Positions 1 through 7,958 of a stretch of DNA of 15,027 nucleotides are shown here, piece by piece (within the stretch, counting starts at the first letter, position 1; the number at the start of each line of letters is the position of its first letter). A model generated the notes under the pieces. It was not told the origin of the DNA. It made no database searches and saw only the letters and a list, made by a program, of their open reading frames with translations. Source of the DNA: Hyphomicrobiales bacterium. Lineage in GTDB: Bacteria > Pseudomonadota > Alphaproteobacteria > Rhizobiales > Xanthobacteraceae. Position numbers and translations under genes: made by a program. Location: positions 1 through 15,027 of the forward strand of contig JACQDO010000226.1 of NCBI GenBank assembly GCA_016201085.1, given 5' to 3'.

Positions 1-462
1 CTCGATGCCTGCCGGGCCGCCGACATCGCGGTCGAAGTTGTTCCCGGCATCACGGCAGCGCAAGGCGCAGCCGCCAGGCTCGGCCTGCCGCTCACCGACC
101 GCCAACATGCGCGCCGGCTGCAATATGTCACCGGCCACGCCAAGGACGGCCAGCTACCCGCCGATATCGATTGGCGCAGCCTTGCCGATCCCACGACCAC
201 CACGGCGATCTACATGCCAACCAAAACGCTGGAGACTTTGGTCACGCGCGCCATCGCCGCGGGCCTCGACCCGACAACGCCGGCCATCGCCATCGCCCGC
301 GCCACGCGGCCCGATCAGGCGGTGGTCGCCGCAGCCATAAGCGAGCTACCCGCCCGCCTGGCGCAGGCCGCTTTGCCGGGCCCGGTGCTGGTGATGCTGG
401 GGCGCACCCTCGGCGCGCGGATGGCCGAGCGGGCCGTCACGCCTGTGCGCCGGCACGGCTGA
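1..462 (+). CDS. cobA: Uroporphyrinogen-III C-methyltransferase (SUMT), C-terminal part, 5' end outside window
   Basis: The frame is open from base 1 to the TGA at 460-462, giving 153 visible residues. The protein starts in mid-domain with VEVVPGITAAQGAAARLGLP and continues with PLTDR, LQYVTGHAKDG, TAIYMPTKTLETL and PGPVLVMLGRTL. This is the order of conserved blocks in the second half of the tetrapyrrole methylase fold: PGITA..G, the TGH block, the Y-M block and the C-terminal V.GR. Such enzymes use S-adenosylmethionine to methylate uroporphyrinogen III at C2 and C7, giving precorrin-2 for siroheme or cobalamin synthesis in the cytoplasm. The first half, with the N-terminal SAM-loop glycines, is outside the window. 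I therefore cannot say whether this is a stand-alone SUMT or the C-terminal domain of a CysG-type fusion. It converges on the TPR gene, with 12 bp between the stops. Confidence 0.88.
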   Translation, partial: LDACRAADIAVEVVPGITAAQGAAARLGLPLTDRQHARRLQYVTGHAKDGQLPADIDWRSLADPTTTTAIYMPTKTLETLVTRAIAAGLDPTTPAIAIARATRPDQAVVAAAISELPARLAQAALPGPVLVMLGRTLGARMAERAVTPVRRHG

Positions 463-474
463 TTGTGCGCCGGA

Positions 475-3400
475 TTATAAACTCTGCGCGGTCTTGGAGC
501 GCAGCGGCTTGGCCTTCGGCAAGGGCACGCCGCCCGCGCCGAAATCCGGCGCTTTCATGGTGGCCGGCTCCTGTTTGACGACCGGCGTCGGCTTGGGCAG
601 CACCACGACCGGAGCGGCCACCGGTTCGAACAGCATCGGCCGCAGCCCCGGACTGACCGGCGGGAAGGTATCGGCCGCATAGGCGTAGGCATTGTACTGG
701 TTGCTGCGGATCGGCTGGTTGGCGTCCTGGATGATGCGGTCGCCCTCGCGCCGGTTCTCGTAAGCGCTGCCACGGTCGTTGAAGCTCACCGAATAAGTCG
801 GCTTGCTCGCGACCACCGGATCGAGCGAGGCGATGGTGCGGTCGTAGTCGTGCTTGTCGTAGAAAGCGATGCCGCGGTCGAGGAAGGCGATGGCGAAGTT
901 CGGATTGAGCTTGATCGCCTGGTTGATGTCCTGCGTGGCGCGGTCGAACTCGCGCCGGTCGTAATAGGCGATGCCGCGATTGTAGAGCGCCAGCGCATAG
1001 CTCGGATTGAGCGCCAGCGCCTGGCTGTAGTCGGCGACGGCGCGCTCGAATTCGCCCTTGTTGCGATAGCCGAAGCCGCGATTGTTGAAGGCGTGCGCGT
1101 TCTTGGGGTCGAGACTGATGGTCTGGCTGAAATCCAGGATCGCCTTGTCGAAATCGTTCTTGTTGTCGTAGGCGATGCCGCGGGCGTTGTAGGCGGCCGC
1201 GAAGAGCGGGTCGAGTGAGATCGCGGCGTCGAAATCCTTGATGGCGCGGTCGAGGTCGCGCCTCACGTAATAAGCGTTGCCGCGGTTGTAGAGCGCGATC
1301 GTATAACCGGCGTTGATCTTGATCGCCTCGCCGAAGTCGGCAATGGCGCGGTCGGTCTCGCCCCGGTTGCGATAGGCGAAGCCGCGGTTGTTGAAGGCGA
1401 CCGCGTTCCTCGGATCGAGCTTGAGCGCGGCATCGAGGTCGACGATGGCGCGGTCGTTGTCGCCGCGCATGCCGTAGCTGGTGCCGCGGTTGATGAGGGC
1501 GTCCGCCGATTTTGCATCGAGCCGCACCGCCTGTTCGAAATCGGCGATGGCGCGCTCCAGATCGCCCTTCATGCGATAGGCGAGACCGCGATTGTCGAAC
1601 GCCCCCGCGTTGCGGGCATTGAGCCGGATGGCCTGGCTGAAATCGTTGATGGCGCGGTCGTAGTCGCGTTTGTCGCGGTAGCTGAGGCCGCGGTGGTAGA
1701 AAGCGAGTTCGTAGTTGGGATTGAAGCGGGTCGCCTCGCCGAAATCGGCGATGGCGCGGTCGAAATCGCGTTTCTCGTAATTGGCATTGCCGCGCTGATA
1801 GAAGCCGAGCGCGAATTTGCCGTCGAGCTTGACCGCCTCGCTGAAGTCGGCAATGGCGCGATCGATGTCGCCCTTGAGCCGGTAGGCGATGCCGCGGTTA
1901 TAGAACGCCAGCGCATGCTTGGCATCGAGCCGGGCGGCCTCGTTGAAATCGGCGATGGCGCGGTCGAGATCGCCCTTGGCGCCGTAGCTCAGCGCGCGGT
2001 CGTAATAGGCCAGCACGTAGTCCGGCCGCAATCTGATGGCCTGATCGAAGTCGGCGATGGCGCGGTCGTAGTCGCGCTTGAACTCCAGCGCGTTGCCGCG
2101 ATTGTAATAGGCCACCGCATGATTCGGGTTGATCTTGACGGCCAGATCGAAGTTCTGGATGGCGCGGTCGACATCGTGCTTGTCGCGATAGGCGAGACCG
2201 CGGTTGTAAAAAGCCAGGCTGTTGCGGCCGTCGAACTTGACCGCCTGCTCGAAGTCGGCGAGCGCGCGGTCGACATCGCCCTTGGCGGCGTAGGCGACGC
2301 CGCGATCGTTATAGCCCTGCGCGTAGCTCGGGTTGAGCTTGAGCGCGAGGGTCAGATCGGCGATGGCGCGTTCGTAGTCGCGCCGGGTGGCGTAGGCGTT
2401 GCCGCGGTTGTTCAAGGCGAGCGTGTCGGCCGCATTGAGCCGGACCGCGCTGTCGTAGTCGGCGATGGCCTGCGCGTAGTCGCCCTTGTCGTATTTGGCG
2501 TTGGCGCGATTGTAGAAGGCGGTGGCATAGCCGGCATTCAGCTTGATCGCCTGGTCGTAGTCCTGGATGGCGCGGTCGAGCTGGTTCTTGGCGGCATAGG
2601 CGATGGCGCGGTTGTTGAAAGTCGGCGCGTGCTGCGGGTTGAGCGTGACGGCCTGGTCGAAATCGGCGATGGCGCGGTCGGGATCGCCCTTGAGCCCATA
2701 AACGATGCCGCGCTCGTTGAACGCCATGGCCTGGCCGGGACTGAACAGGATCGCCTGCGTCAGGTCGGCGATCGCCTTGTCATAGGCGCCCTTGCTGGCC
2801 AGCGAATTGCCGCGCGCGATGAACGCCAGGGCCAGCTTGGGATTGAGCTTGATCGCCTGGTTGAAATCCTCGATGGCGCGGTCGAAATCGCGCTGTTCGT
2901 GGTAGGCGATGCCGCGGTTGTAGAAAGCGGCCGCGTTGCTCGGGTCGAGTTTGCCGGCCTGCTCGAAGTCCTGAATGGCGCGGTCGTAATCCTCGCGTTC
3001 GTAGCGCGCGACGCCACGGTCGTAATAGGCCATGGCGTCCTTCGCGTTCAGCCGGATGGCCTGGTCGTAGCTGGCGATGGCGCGCTCATGGTCGCGCTTC
3101 TGGAAAAACGCGTTACCGCGATTGTAGTAGGCGACGGAGAAGCTCGGATTGATCCGGATGGCGCGATCGAAGCCGGCGATGGCTTTGTCGAATTCGCCTT
3201 TCGCGGCGGCAGCGATGCCGCGATCGTTATAAGCGAGCGTGAAGATGGGGCTGAGCCGGATCGACTGCGCCAGCGCCATGGTGTCGCGGTCGTAGCCGCG
3301 CTGGTTGCGGATTTCGTCGCTTTTCGGGCTGGCCGCGATGGTGAATTGCGGATTGATCTTGATCGCGGATTCGAAGTCCGCGATGGCGTGTTCGAAGTCG

Positions 3401-6400
3401 CGCTTTTCGTAGTAGGCGATGCCGCGGCTGTGATGGGCGTACGCATCCTTGCCGTCGAGCTTGATCGCCTGATCGTAGTCGGCGATGGCGCGGTCATAGT
3501 CGTGCTTGTCGAAATAGGCGTTGCCGCGGTTGTAGTACGCGACCGAATAGCCTTGGTTGAGCTTGATCGCCTCGCTGAAGTCGGCGACCGCGCTGTCGCT
3601 GTTGCCTTTGTTGCGATAGGCGACGCCGCGATTGTTCAGCGCGATGGCGTTCTTCGGATCGAGTTTGAGGGCGTGGTCGAAATCCTGGATGGCGCGGTCG
3701 GTCTCGCCCTTGGTGCCATAGGCGACGCCGCGATCGTAATAGGCCCGCACATAGCTCGGATCGAGTTTGATCGCCTCGCTGAGGTCGGCGATGGCGTGAT
3801 CGTAGTCGCGCTTGTCCAGATAGGCGTTGCCGCGGTTGCTGAAGGCCAGCGCGAAGCTCGGATCGATCTTTTGCGCCGTGCTGAAATCGGCGATGGCGCT
3901 GTCGTTGTCGCCCTTGGCGCGATAGGCGAGACCGCGGTGGTTGTAGGCCACCGCCAGCTTGCCGTCGTTCCGGATCGCCTGGCTGAAGTCGCCGATGGCG
4001 CGGTCGTACTCGCGCTTGCTGCTGTACGCGAGGCCGCGTGAATTGTAGGCCAGCGCGTTGCTGGGATTGAGCCGGATGACCTGGTCGAGATCCTTGATGG
4101 CGCGGTCGTGATAACCGAGCGTCTGCAAGGTCTCGCCGCGGTTGAACAGCGCCAGCGCGAAGCCGGAATTGATGGTGATGGCCTGGTCGAAGTCGCGCAC
4201 CGCGCGTTCGAGCTCGCCCTTGTTCTTGTAGGCCATGCCGCGGTTGTTCAAGGCGGCGTCGAAATGCGCATTGGCCTTGATGGCCCCGTCGAAGTCGGCG
4301 ATGGCGCGGTCGAGCTCGTCGCGGCCCTGGTAGATGGCGCCGCGATTGTTGAGCGCGACCGCGAAATTGGCATCGAGCGCGATCGCCTGGTCGAGATCGG
4401 CAAGCGCATGCGGGATGTCGCCCTTGCGCTGATAGAGCAGGGCGCGGCTGTTGAACACGCCGGCGTAGCTCGGGTTGAACTTGATGGCCTGCTCGAAGTC
4501 CAACAAAGCGCGATCGATCTTGCCGCGCGCGGCATAGGTGTTGCCGCGCTCGGTGAAGGCGGCGGCGTATTTCGGGTCGAGCTTGATCGCCTGGTCGTAG
4601 TTGCTTATCGCGCGTTCGTAGTCGCCTTTGCTCTGATAAGCATTGCCGCGGTCGACATAGGCCGCGGTGAATTTCGCATCGATATGCAAGGCCTGGTCGA
4701 AATCGGCGATGGCGCGGTCGAAATCGCGCCGGTCGCGATAGGCCAGGCCGCGGCCGTAGACGGCAAGCGAGTCGTTCGGATCGAGCCGGACCGCACTGCT
4801 CAGATCGGCGATGGCCCGGTCGTAGCTGCGGCGCTGGTAATACGCCATGCCGCGATTGTAATAAGCCGCGCCGAAGTTGGCATTGAGCTTGATCGCCTGA
4901 TCGAAATCGGCGAACGCGCGCTCCTCGTCGTTGAGGCCGAGATAGCTGGAACCGCGCGCGTTATAGGCGGCGGCATGCTTGACATCGAGCTTGATCACGC
5001 GCGTGAAATCGGCGACCGCGCGCTGGTGGTCGCGCTTATCGTGATAGACCAGCCCGCGGCTGAAATAGGCGCTGGCATAATTTGGGTTGGCCTTGATCGC
5101 CTCGTCGAAATCGGCGATGGCGCGCTCTAAATTGCGCGATTTCTGATGTGCGTCGCCGCGATTGCTCAGTGCCGCGGCGAATTTCGGATCGATGCGCAAA
5201 GCCTGATCGAAATCGGCGATGGCGCGGTCGCTGTCGCCCTTGCCGTTATAGGCGAGCCCGCGCACGTTGAAGGCGGCGGTGTAATCGGGCTTGATATTGA
5301 TCGCCTTGTTGAGATCGGCGATGGCTTGGTCATAGTCGCGCTTCTCGTAGAGCGCGTTGCCGTGCTCGTAATAGGCGTCGGCGTTCTTATCGGCGAGTGC
5401 GCGATCGATACTGCCGCGTTCGCGATAGACGATGCCGCGATGGTAGTAAGCCAGCGTATGCTTCGGGTCGAGGCGGATGGCTTGGCTGAAATCGGCGATG
5501 GCGCGCTCGTCCTCGTGCTTGGCGCGCAGCACCAGCCCGCGATTGTAGAAGGCGAGCGCGTTTTTCGGATCGATGCGGATCGACTGATCGAAATCGGCGA
5601 TGGCGCGGTCGGCCTCCTTGCGCGCGGCATAGGTGACGCCGCGGTTGTAATAGGACAACGCATCCTTGGGATCGAGCTTGATCGCCTGCGCCAGGTCGCG
5701 CAGCGCCCGGTCGTAATCGTGCTTGTTGAAATAGGCGATGCCGCGGTCGTAATAGGCCAGCGCGTATTTGCCGTCGAGACGGATCGCCTGATCGTAATTC
5801 TGAATGGCGCGATCGTAGTTGCGCTTGTCGTAATAGGCGTTGCCGCGATTGTAATAGGCCAGCTGGTAGTTGGGATTGAGCAGCAGGGCCTGGTCGTAGT
5901 CCTTGATGGCGCGGTCGGTCTCGCCGCGGTTGCGATAGGCCAGGCCGCGATTGTTGTAGGCGAAGGCGTCGCGCGGATCGAGCAGAATGGCGCGGTCGTA
6001 GTCCTGGATGGCGCGGTCGCTGTTGCCCTTGGCGGCGTAGGCGATGCCGCGGTCGTTGAGCGCCAGGATGAAGTCGGGGGTGATCTTGATCGCCTGGTCG
6101 AAATCCTGGATCGCGCGCTCGTAATCGCGGATGTCGCGATAGGCCAGCCCGCGGCTGTGATAGGCGAACGCGTCGCTGACGTTGAGCTTGATGGCGCGGT
6201 CGTAATCCGGGATGGCGCGGTCGGGTTCGCCCTTGGCGCGATAGGCCATGCCGCGATTGTAGTAGGCGAGCCCGAAATTCGGATTGAGTCTGATCGCCTG
6301 ATTCAAATTGTTGATGGCGTGATCGTAATCGCGCCGGTCATAATAGATGTGGCTGAGCGTATCGAACGCGACCGCGTTTTTCGAATCGTACTTGACCGCC

Positions 6401-6768
6401 TGTTCGAGATCCTGCAACGCGCGATCGGTCTCGCCGCGATCGCGGAACGCCAGTCCGCGATTGTAGAACGCTTCGCCGTTATTCGAATCGATGAGGATCG
6501 CCGCGTCGAAGTCGCGAATGGCGCGATCGCTGTCGCCCTTGGCGCGATAGGCCTTGCCGCGACTGATGAGCGCGTCGGACTTTTCTTTCGGGACCAGTGT
6601 CTGTTCGATCGCCGTGGTGCAGCTGCTGATGCGCAGATCGGTCGAGGCGGCTTCCTTGCCTTCGCATCTGAGCTGCTCGTGCGTCGCGGCGAATGAATGC
6701 TGCGCGGCCGTCAGCGTCAATGACGCCGCCATCGCGCCTATCCAGAATCGTCGCACTCCCCAGATCAT
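475..6768 (-). CDS. Giant exported tetratricopeptide-repeat protein (2097 aa, 58 TPR units)
   Basis: ATG start at 6768, with GAGG about 6 nt upstream; TAA stop at 475-477. Residues 1-27 form a signal peptide: Arg-Arg, then a hydrophobic stretch IGAMAASLTLTAA, with probable cleavage after SFA27. Residues 28-64 form a short cap with Cys35 and Cys50, which could pair once exported. Residues 65-2027 are 58 consecutive TPR units, 57 of exactly 34 residues and one of 25. A typical unit reads LAYYNRG.AYYDKRDYDRAI, then ADFDQAIKLDPK and two variable residues. It keeps the Gly, Ala, Ala and Pro of canonical TPR positions 8, 20, 27 and 32. The last two units are degenerate. Residues 2028-2097 form a Pro/Val/Ala/Lys-rich tail without repeats. 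TPR arrays bind proteins or peptides, so this one is predicted to be a very long periplasmic or secreted scaffold. No partner can be named. It appears monocistronic. Long TPR proteins of this style occur in Rhizobiales, but the repeat number here is exceptional. Confidence 0.95.
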   Translation of the reverse strand: MIWGVRRFWIGAMAASLTLTAAQHSFAATHEQLRCEGKEAASTDLRISSCTTAIEQTLVPKEKSDALISRGKAYRAKGDSDRAIRDFDAAILIDSNNGEAFYNRGLAFRDRGETDRALQDLEQAVKYDSKNAVAFDTLSHIYYDRRDYDHAINNLNQAIRLNPNFGLAYYNRGMAYRAKGEPDRAIPDYDRAIKLNVSDAFAYHSRGLAYRDIRDYERAIQDFDQAIKITPDFILALNDRGIAYAAKGNSDRAIQDYDRAILLDPRDAFAYNNRGLAYRNRGETDRAIKDYDQALLLNPNYQLAYYNRGNAYYDKRNYDRAIQNYDQAIRLDGKYALAYYDRGIAYFNKHDYDRALRDLAQAIKLDPKDALSYYNRGVTYAARKEADRAIADFDQSIRIDPKNALAFYNRGLVLRAKHEDERAIADFSQAIRLDPKHTLAYYHRGIVYRERGSIDRALADKNADAYYEHGNALYEKRDYDQAIADLNKAINIKPDYTAAFNVRGLAYNGKGDSDRAIADFDQALRIDPKFAAALSNRGDAHQKSRNLERAIADFDEAIKANPNYASAYFSRGLVYHDKRDHQRAVADFTRVIKLDVKHAAAYNARGSSYLGLNDEERAFADFDQAIKLNANFGAAYYNRGMAYYQRRSYDRAIADLSSAVRLDPNDSLAVYGRGLAYRDRRDFDRAIADFDQALHIDAKFTAAYVDRGNAYQSKGDYERAISNYDQAIKLDPKYAAAFTERGNTYAARGKIDRALLDFEQAIKFNPSYAGVFNSRALLYQRKGDIPHALADLDQAIALDANFAVALNNRGAIYQGRDELDRAIADFDGAIKANAHFDAALNNRGMAYKNKGELERAVRDFDQAITINSGFALALFNRGETLQTLGYHDRAIKDLDQVIRLNPSNALAYNSRGLAYSSKREYDRAIGDFSQAIRNDGKLAVAYNHRGLAYRAKGDNDSAIADFSTAQKIDPSFALAFSNRGNAYLDKRDYDHAIADLSEAIKLDPSYVRAYYDRGVAYGTKGETDRAIQDFDHALKLDPKNAIALNNRGVAYRNKGNSDSAVADFSEAIKLNQGYSVAYYNRGNAYFDKHDYDRAIADYDQAIKLDGKDAYAHHSRGIAYYEKRDFEHAIADFESAIKINPQFTIAASPKSDEIRNQRGYDRDTMALAQSIRLSPIFTLAYNDRGIAAAAKGEFDKAIAGFDRAIRINPSFSVAYYNRGNAFFQKRDHERAIASYDQAIRLNAKDAMAYYDRGVARYEREDYDRAIQDFEQAGKLDPSNAAAFYNRGIAYHEQRDFDRAIEDFNQAIKLNPKLALAFIARGNSLASKGAYDKAIADLTQAILFSPGQAMAFNERGIVYGLKGDPDRAIADFDQAVTLNPQHAPTFNNRAIAYAAKNQLDRAIQDYDQAIKLNAGYATAFYNRANAKYDKGDYAQAIADYDSAVRLNAADTLALNNRGNAYATRRDYERAIADLTLALKLNPSYAQGYNDRGVAYAAKGDVDRALADFEQAVKFDGRNSLAFYNRGLAYRDKHDVDRAIQNFDLAVKINPNHAVAYYNRGNALEFKRDYDRAIADFDQAIRLRPDYVLAYYDRALSYGAKGDLDRAIADFNEAARLDAKHALAFYNRGIAYRLKGDIDRAIADFSEAVKLDGKFALGFYQRGNANYEKRDFDRAIADFGEATRFNPNYELAFYHRGLSYRDKRDYDRAINDFSQAIRLNARNAGAFDNRGLAYRMKGDLERAIADFEQAVRLDAKSADALINRGTSYGMRGDNDRAIVDLDAALKLDPRNAVAFNNRGFAYRNRGETDRAIADFGEAIKINAGYTIALYNRGNAYYVRRDLDRAIKDFDAAISLDPLFAAAYNARGIAYDNKNDFDKAILDFSQTISLDPKNAHAFNNRGFGYRNKGEFERAVADYSQALALNPSYALALYNRGIAYYDRREFDRATQDINQAIKLNPNFAIAFLDRGIAFYDKHDYDRTIASLDPVVASKPTYSVSFNDRGSAYENRREGDRIIQDANQPIRSNQYNAYAYAADTFPPVSPGLRPMLFEPVAAPVVVLPKPTPVVKQEPATMKAPDFGAGGVPLPKAKPLRSKTAQSL
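688..6576 (-). repeat. 58-unit tandem TPR-coding repeat, 102-bp period
   Basis: The unit is 102 bp (34 codons). Tiling by hand from residue 65 accounts for every residue to 2027: 57 units of 34 plus one of 25. The block coding for DRAI, seen on the + strand as GATGGCGCGGTCG and close variants, recurs at about 102-bp spacing. I count an exact DRAI in 27 of 58 units; most others have ERAI, DRAL, DKAI or DHAI. Units differ at many synonymous and surface positions, so the array is old and diverged, not a fresh identical tandem array. Only unit 12 breaks the length register, and only unit 33 has lost the motif internally. Confidence 0.93.
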
Positions 6769-7094
6769 GCGGCCTCGTCATTCCTGGTGTTGTATTACCT
6801 GCGCCGAGCCAGAGCTTTGTTTCGATGGCGAAGCTAAATGAAATGTTGCCCGTGGAGTCGCGCGCGTCGAGGAAATGAAAGAGTTAAGATTAATCTTTGA
6901 GCAGCGATGTCGCGCATCGCGTTAACGCAATCGGGTTAATGCAATCCGTGTTGCATTTACGAAAATAAGTTAAAGCGGCCGCGTCGACGGCGAACGATCG
7001 CCGCGCAACGGTCATCGCGGCGTGCGCCGGCAAAGGCGATCGCCTCGTCGTGTTGCGAGCAAAGTGAAAATGGCAAGCGGAGTGAAACGTCCGG
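6769..7094. promoter_or_regulatory. Intergenic region upstream of the TPR gene with clustered dyads
   Basis: No credible gene is visible in these 326 bases. The segment 6886-6957 is crowded with symmetry. AAGATTAATCTT (6886-6897) is a perfect 12-bp palindrome. GCGATG/CATCGC (6904-6909, 6915-6920) is an inverted repeat with a 5-nt spacer. GTTAACGCAATC (6921-6932) and TTAATGCAATCC (6936-6947) form a near-direct repeat about 14 bp apart. AATGCAA/TTGCATT (6938-6944, 6951-6957) is a perfect inverted repeat with a 6-nt spacer. This lies 120-190 bp upstream of the TPR start and probably holds its promoter and operator. I cannot assign a confident -35/-10 pair. A 7-bp GC-rich inverted repeat at 6999-7022 sits downstream of the NlpC-like gene but has no T-tract. 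Confidence 0.45.
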
Positions 7095-7682
7095 CTACTT
7101 GAGCGCCGCGGCGCGCGCCGCCGCCGCCATATCCTCGAGCACGTAAGTAGGCGGCATCACATAGGCGATGACTTTGTGCTTGGGATAGACCGCTTCCTTG
7201 ACCGTCGGGCCATGGTTGCCCGATACGACGATCGGATTGCCGTCGCCGTCGGTGCCGCGCACGACGCCGACATGGCCGGTGTTGGGGCCGCCACGATAGA
7301 ATATGGCGATGGCGCCGACACGCGGGCCGTCGAGCTTCTTGCCGAACTGGAGGAACGAACGCGACGAGCGCGACTGCGTGCCTTTGCCGCCGGCCTGGCG
7401 GAAAACGTAATTCATGAAGTCGGCGCACCACAGCGTGGTCGGCAGGCCCATCTGTTTGGCCGTGCGGCCGCGCCAGCGCAGGGCCTCCAACAGCACGGCG
7501 GCGGCGCCGGGCACTTGCGCGGCGGCCAGCGCGGCGTCGCTGCGGCTGCGCGCCAACGGCTGTGCCTCGGAACGTTCGGTGATGGCAAATCGCTCGTTGC
7601 TACTGACGCCGGCTGCCTGTGCCGGCATGGCGATGCCAAATGCGAGAACGGAGATACTCAACGCTACAAACGCACGCTGCAT
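7095..7682 (-). CDS. Exported NlpC/P60/CHAP-like cysteine peptidase-fold protein (TIGR02594-type)
   Basis: 195 residues; ATG at 7682. The upstream region carries only a weak GGAAA about 9 nt before the ATG. Residues 1-23 are a signal peptide ending in AQA, so the protein is predicted to be periplasmic or secreted. The catalytic-domain pattern is clear: LWCADFMNYVF with Cys86, then VGAIAIFYRGG, NTGHVGVV with His137, and VVSGNHG with Asn156. This gives a Cys-His-Asn triad of the papain-like NlpC/P60/CHAP fold used to cut or bind peptidoglycan peptides. The spacing and the 'GNHG' ending resemble the small TIGR02594 family, whose substrate is not firmly known. The C-terminal 15-20 residues are Ala-rich and possibly helical. 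It lies alone between long spacers, so it is probably its own transcription unit. The fold is fairly sure; the enzymatic target is inferred. Confidence 0.82.
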   Translation of the reverse strand: MQRAFVALSISVLAFGIAMPAQAAGVSSNERFAITERSEAQPLARSRSDAALAAAQVPGAAAVLLEALRWRGRTAKQMGLPTTLWCADFMNYVFRQAGGKGTQSRSSRSFLQFGKKLDGPRVGAIAIFYRGGPNTGHVGVVRGTDGDGNPIVVSGNHGPTVKEAVYPKHKVIAYVMPPTYVLEDMAAAARAAALK

Positions 7683-7958
7683 TTTTTGTTTTTCCGATCG
7701 ATCGACTTGATCGACCGGATCCCCCCTTACCCGACCCCACTCTGCTTACGGCACCCTATCCTATTTTTTATTACACCAGGGCGAAGAGATTTCGGCAAGA
7801 CGTTCGTGAAGCTAGTTAATCTTCGCGATCCTCGCGATTGGCCGAATCGTCGGCAAGCCGCGTCTCGTCGCAATCCCCCGCCGCATAGTGTTATGGTTAA
7901 AGCGCGCGATGACGCAAGAAATAGTGACGCTATTGATGGAAAAATTATCCGGTAAAAA
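7683..7958. other. AT-rich spacer between tonB and the NlpC-like gene
   Basis: These 276 bases hold no convincing gene. They must contain the promoter of the NlpC-like gene and the end of the tonB transcript. Visible small elements are the palindromic CGATCGATCG near 7697-7706, an AATAG/CTATT inverted repeat with a 5-nt spacer (7920-7934), and a direct repeat AAAAATTAT (7940-7948 and 7954-7962) overlapping the tonB stop. No GC-rich hairpin with a T-tract follows tonB. Confidence 0.4.

Noticed and set aside
445..473. Direct repeat TGTGCGCCGG (445-454 and 464-473) between the convergent SUMT and TPR genes, considered as an attachment site or terminator
   Set aside because: It is a 10-bp repeat in GC-rich DNA, half of it inside coding sequence, with no integrase, hairpin or T-tract nearby.
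688..6576. Possible CRISPR array or satellite DNA because of the regular 102-bp repetition
   Set aside because: The repetition is continuous coding sequence with TPR residues conserved. There are no short identical repeats separated by unique spacers.
850..6696. Very long plus-strand open frames (850-1218, 1693-4041, 4108-5130, 5146-6696) with repeating EIGDGAV..IGDAAIV-type sequence, looking like a second repeat protein
   Set aside because: All lie in the codon-aligned antisense frame of the TPR gene. Its repeats and high GC avoid the Leu and Ser codons TTA, CTA and TCA, so the opposite strand stays open. The minus-strand gene has a ribosome site, signal peptide and perfect TPR consensus; the antisense frames have none of these.
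6999..7022. CGCCGCG/CGCGGCG hairpin considered as a terminator for the NlpC-like gene
   Set aside because: The 7-bp stem has a 10-nt loop and is not followed by a T-tract on the minus strand.
7176..7955. 259-residue plus-strand open frame across the NlpC-like gene and spacer
   Set aside because: It is mostly antisense to a gene with clear signal peptide and Cys-His-Asn triad, and the sequence is low-complexity without recognisable motifs.
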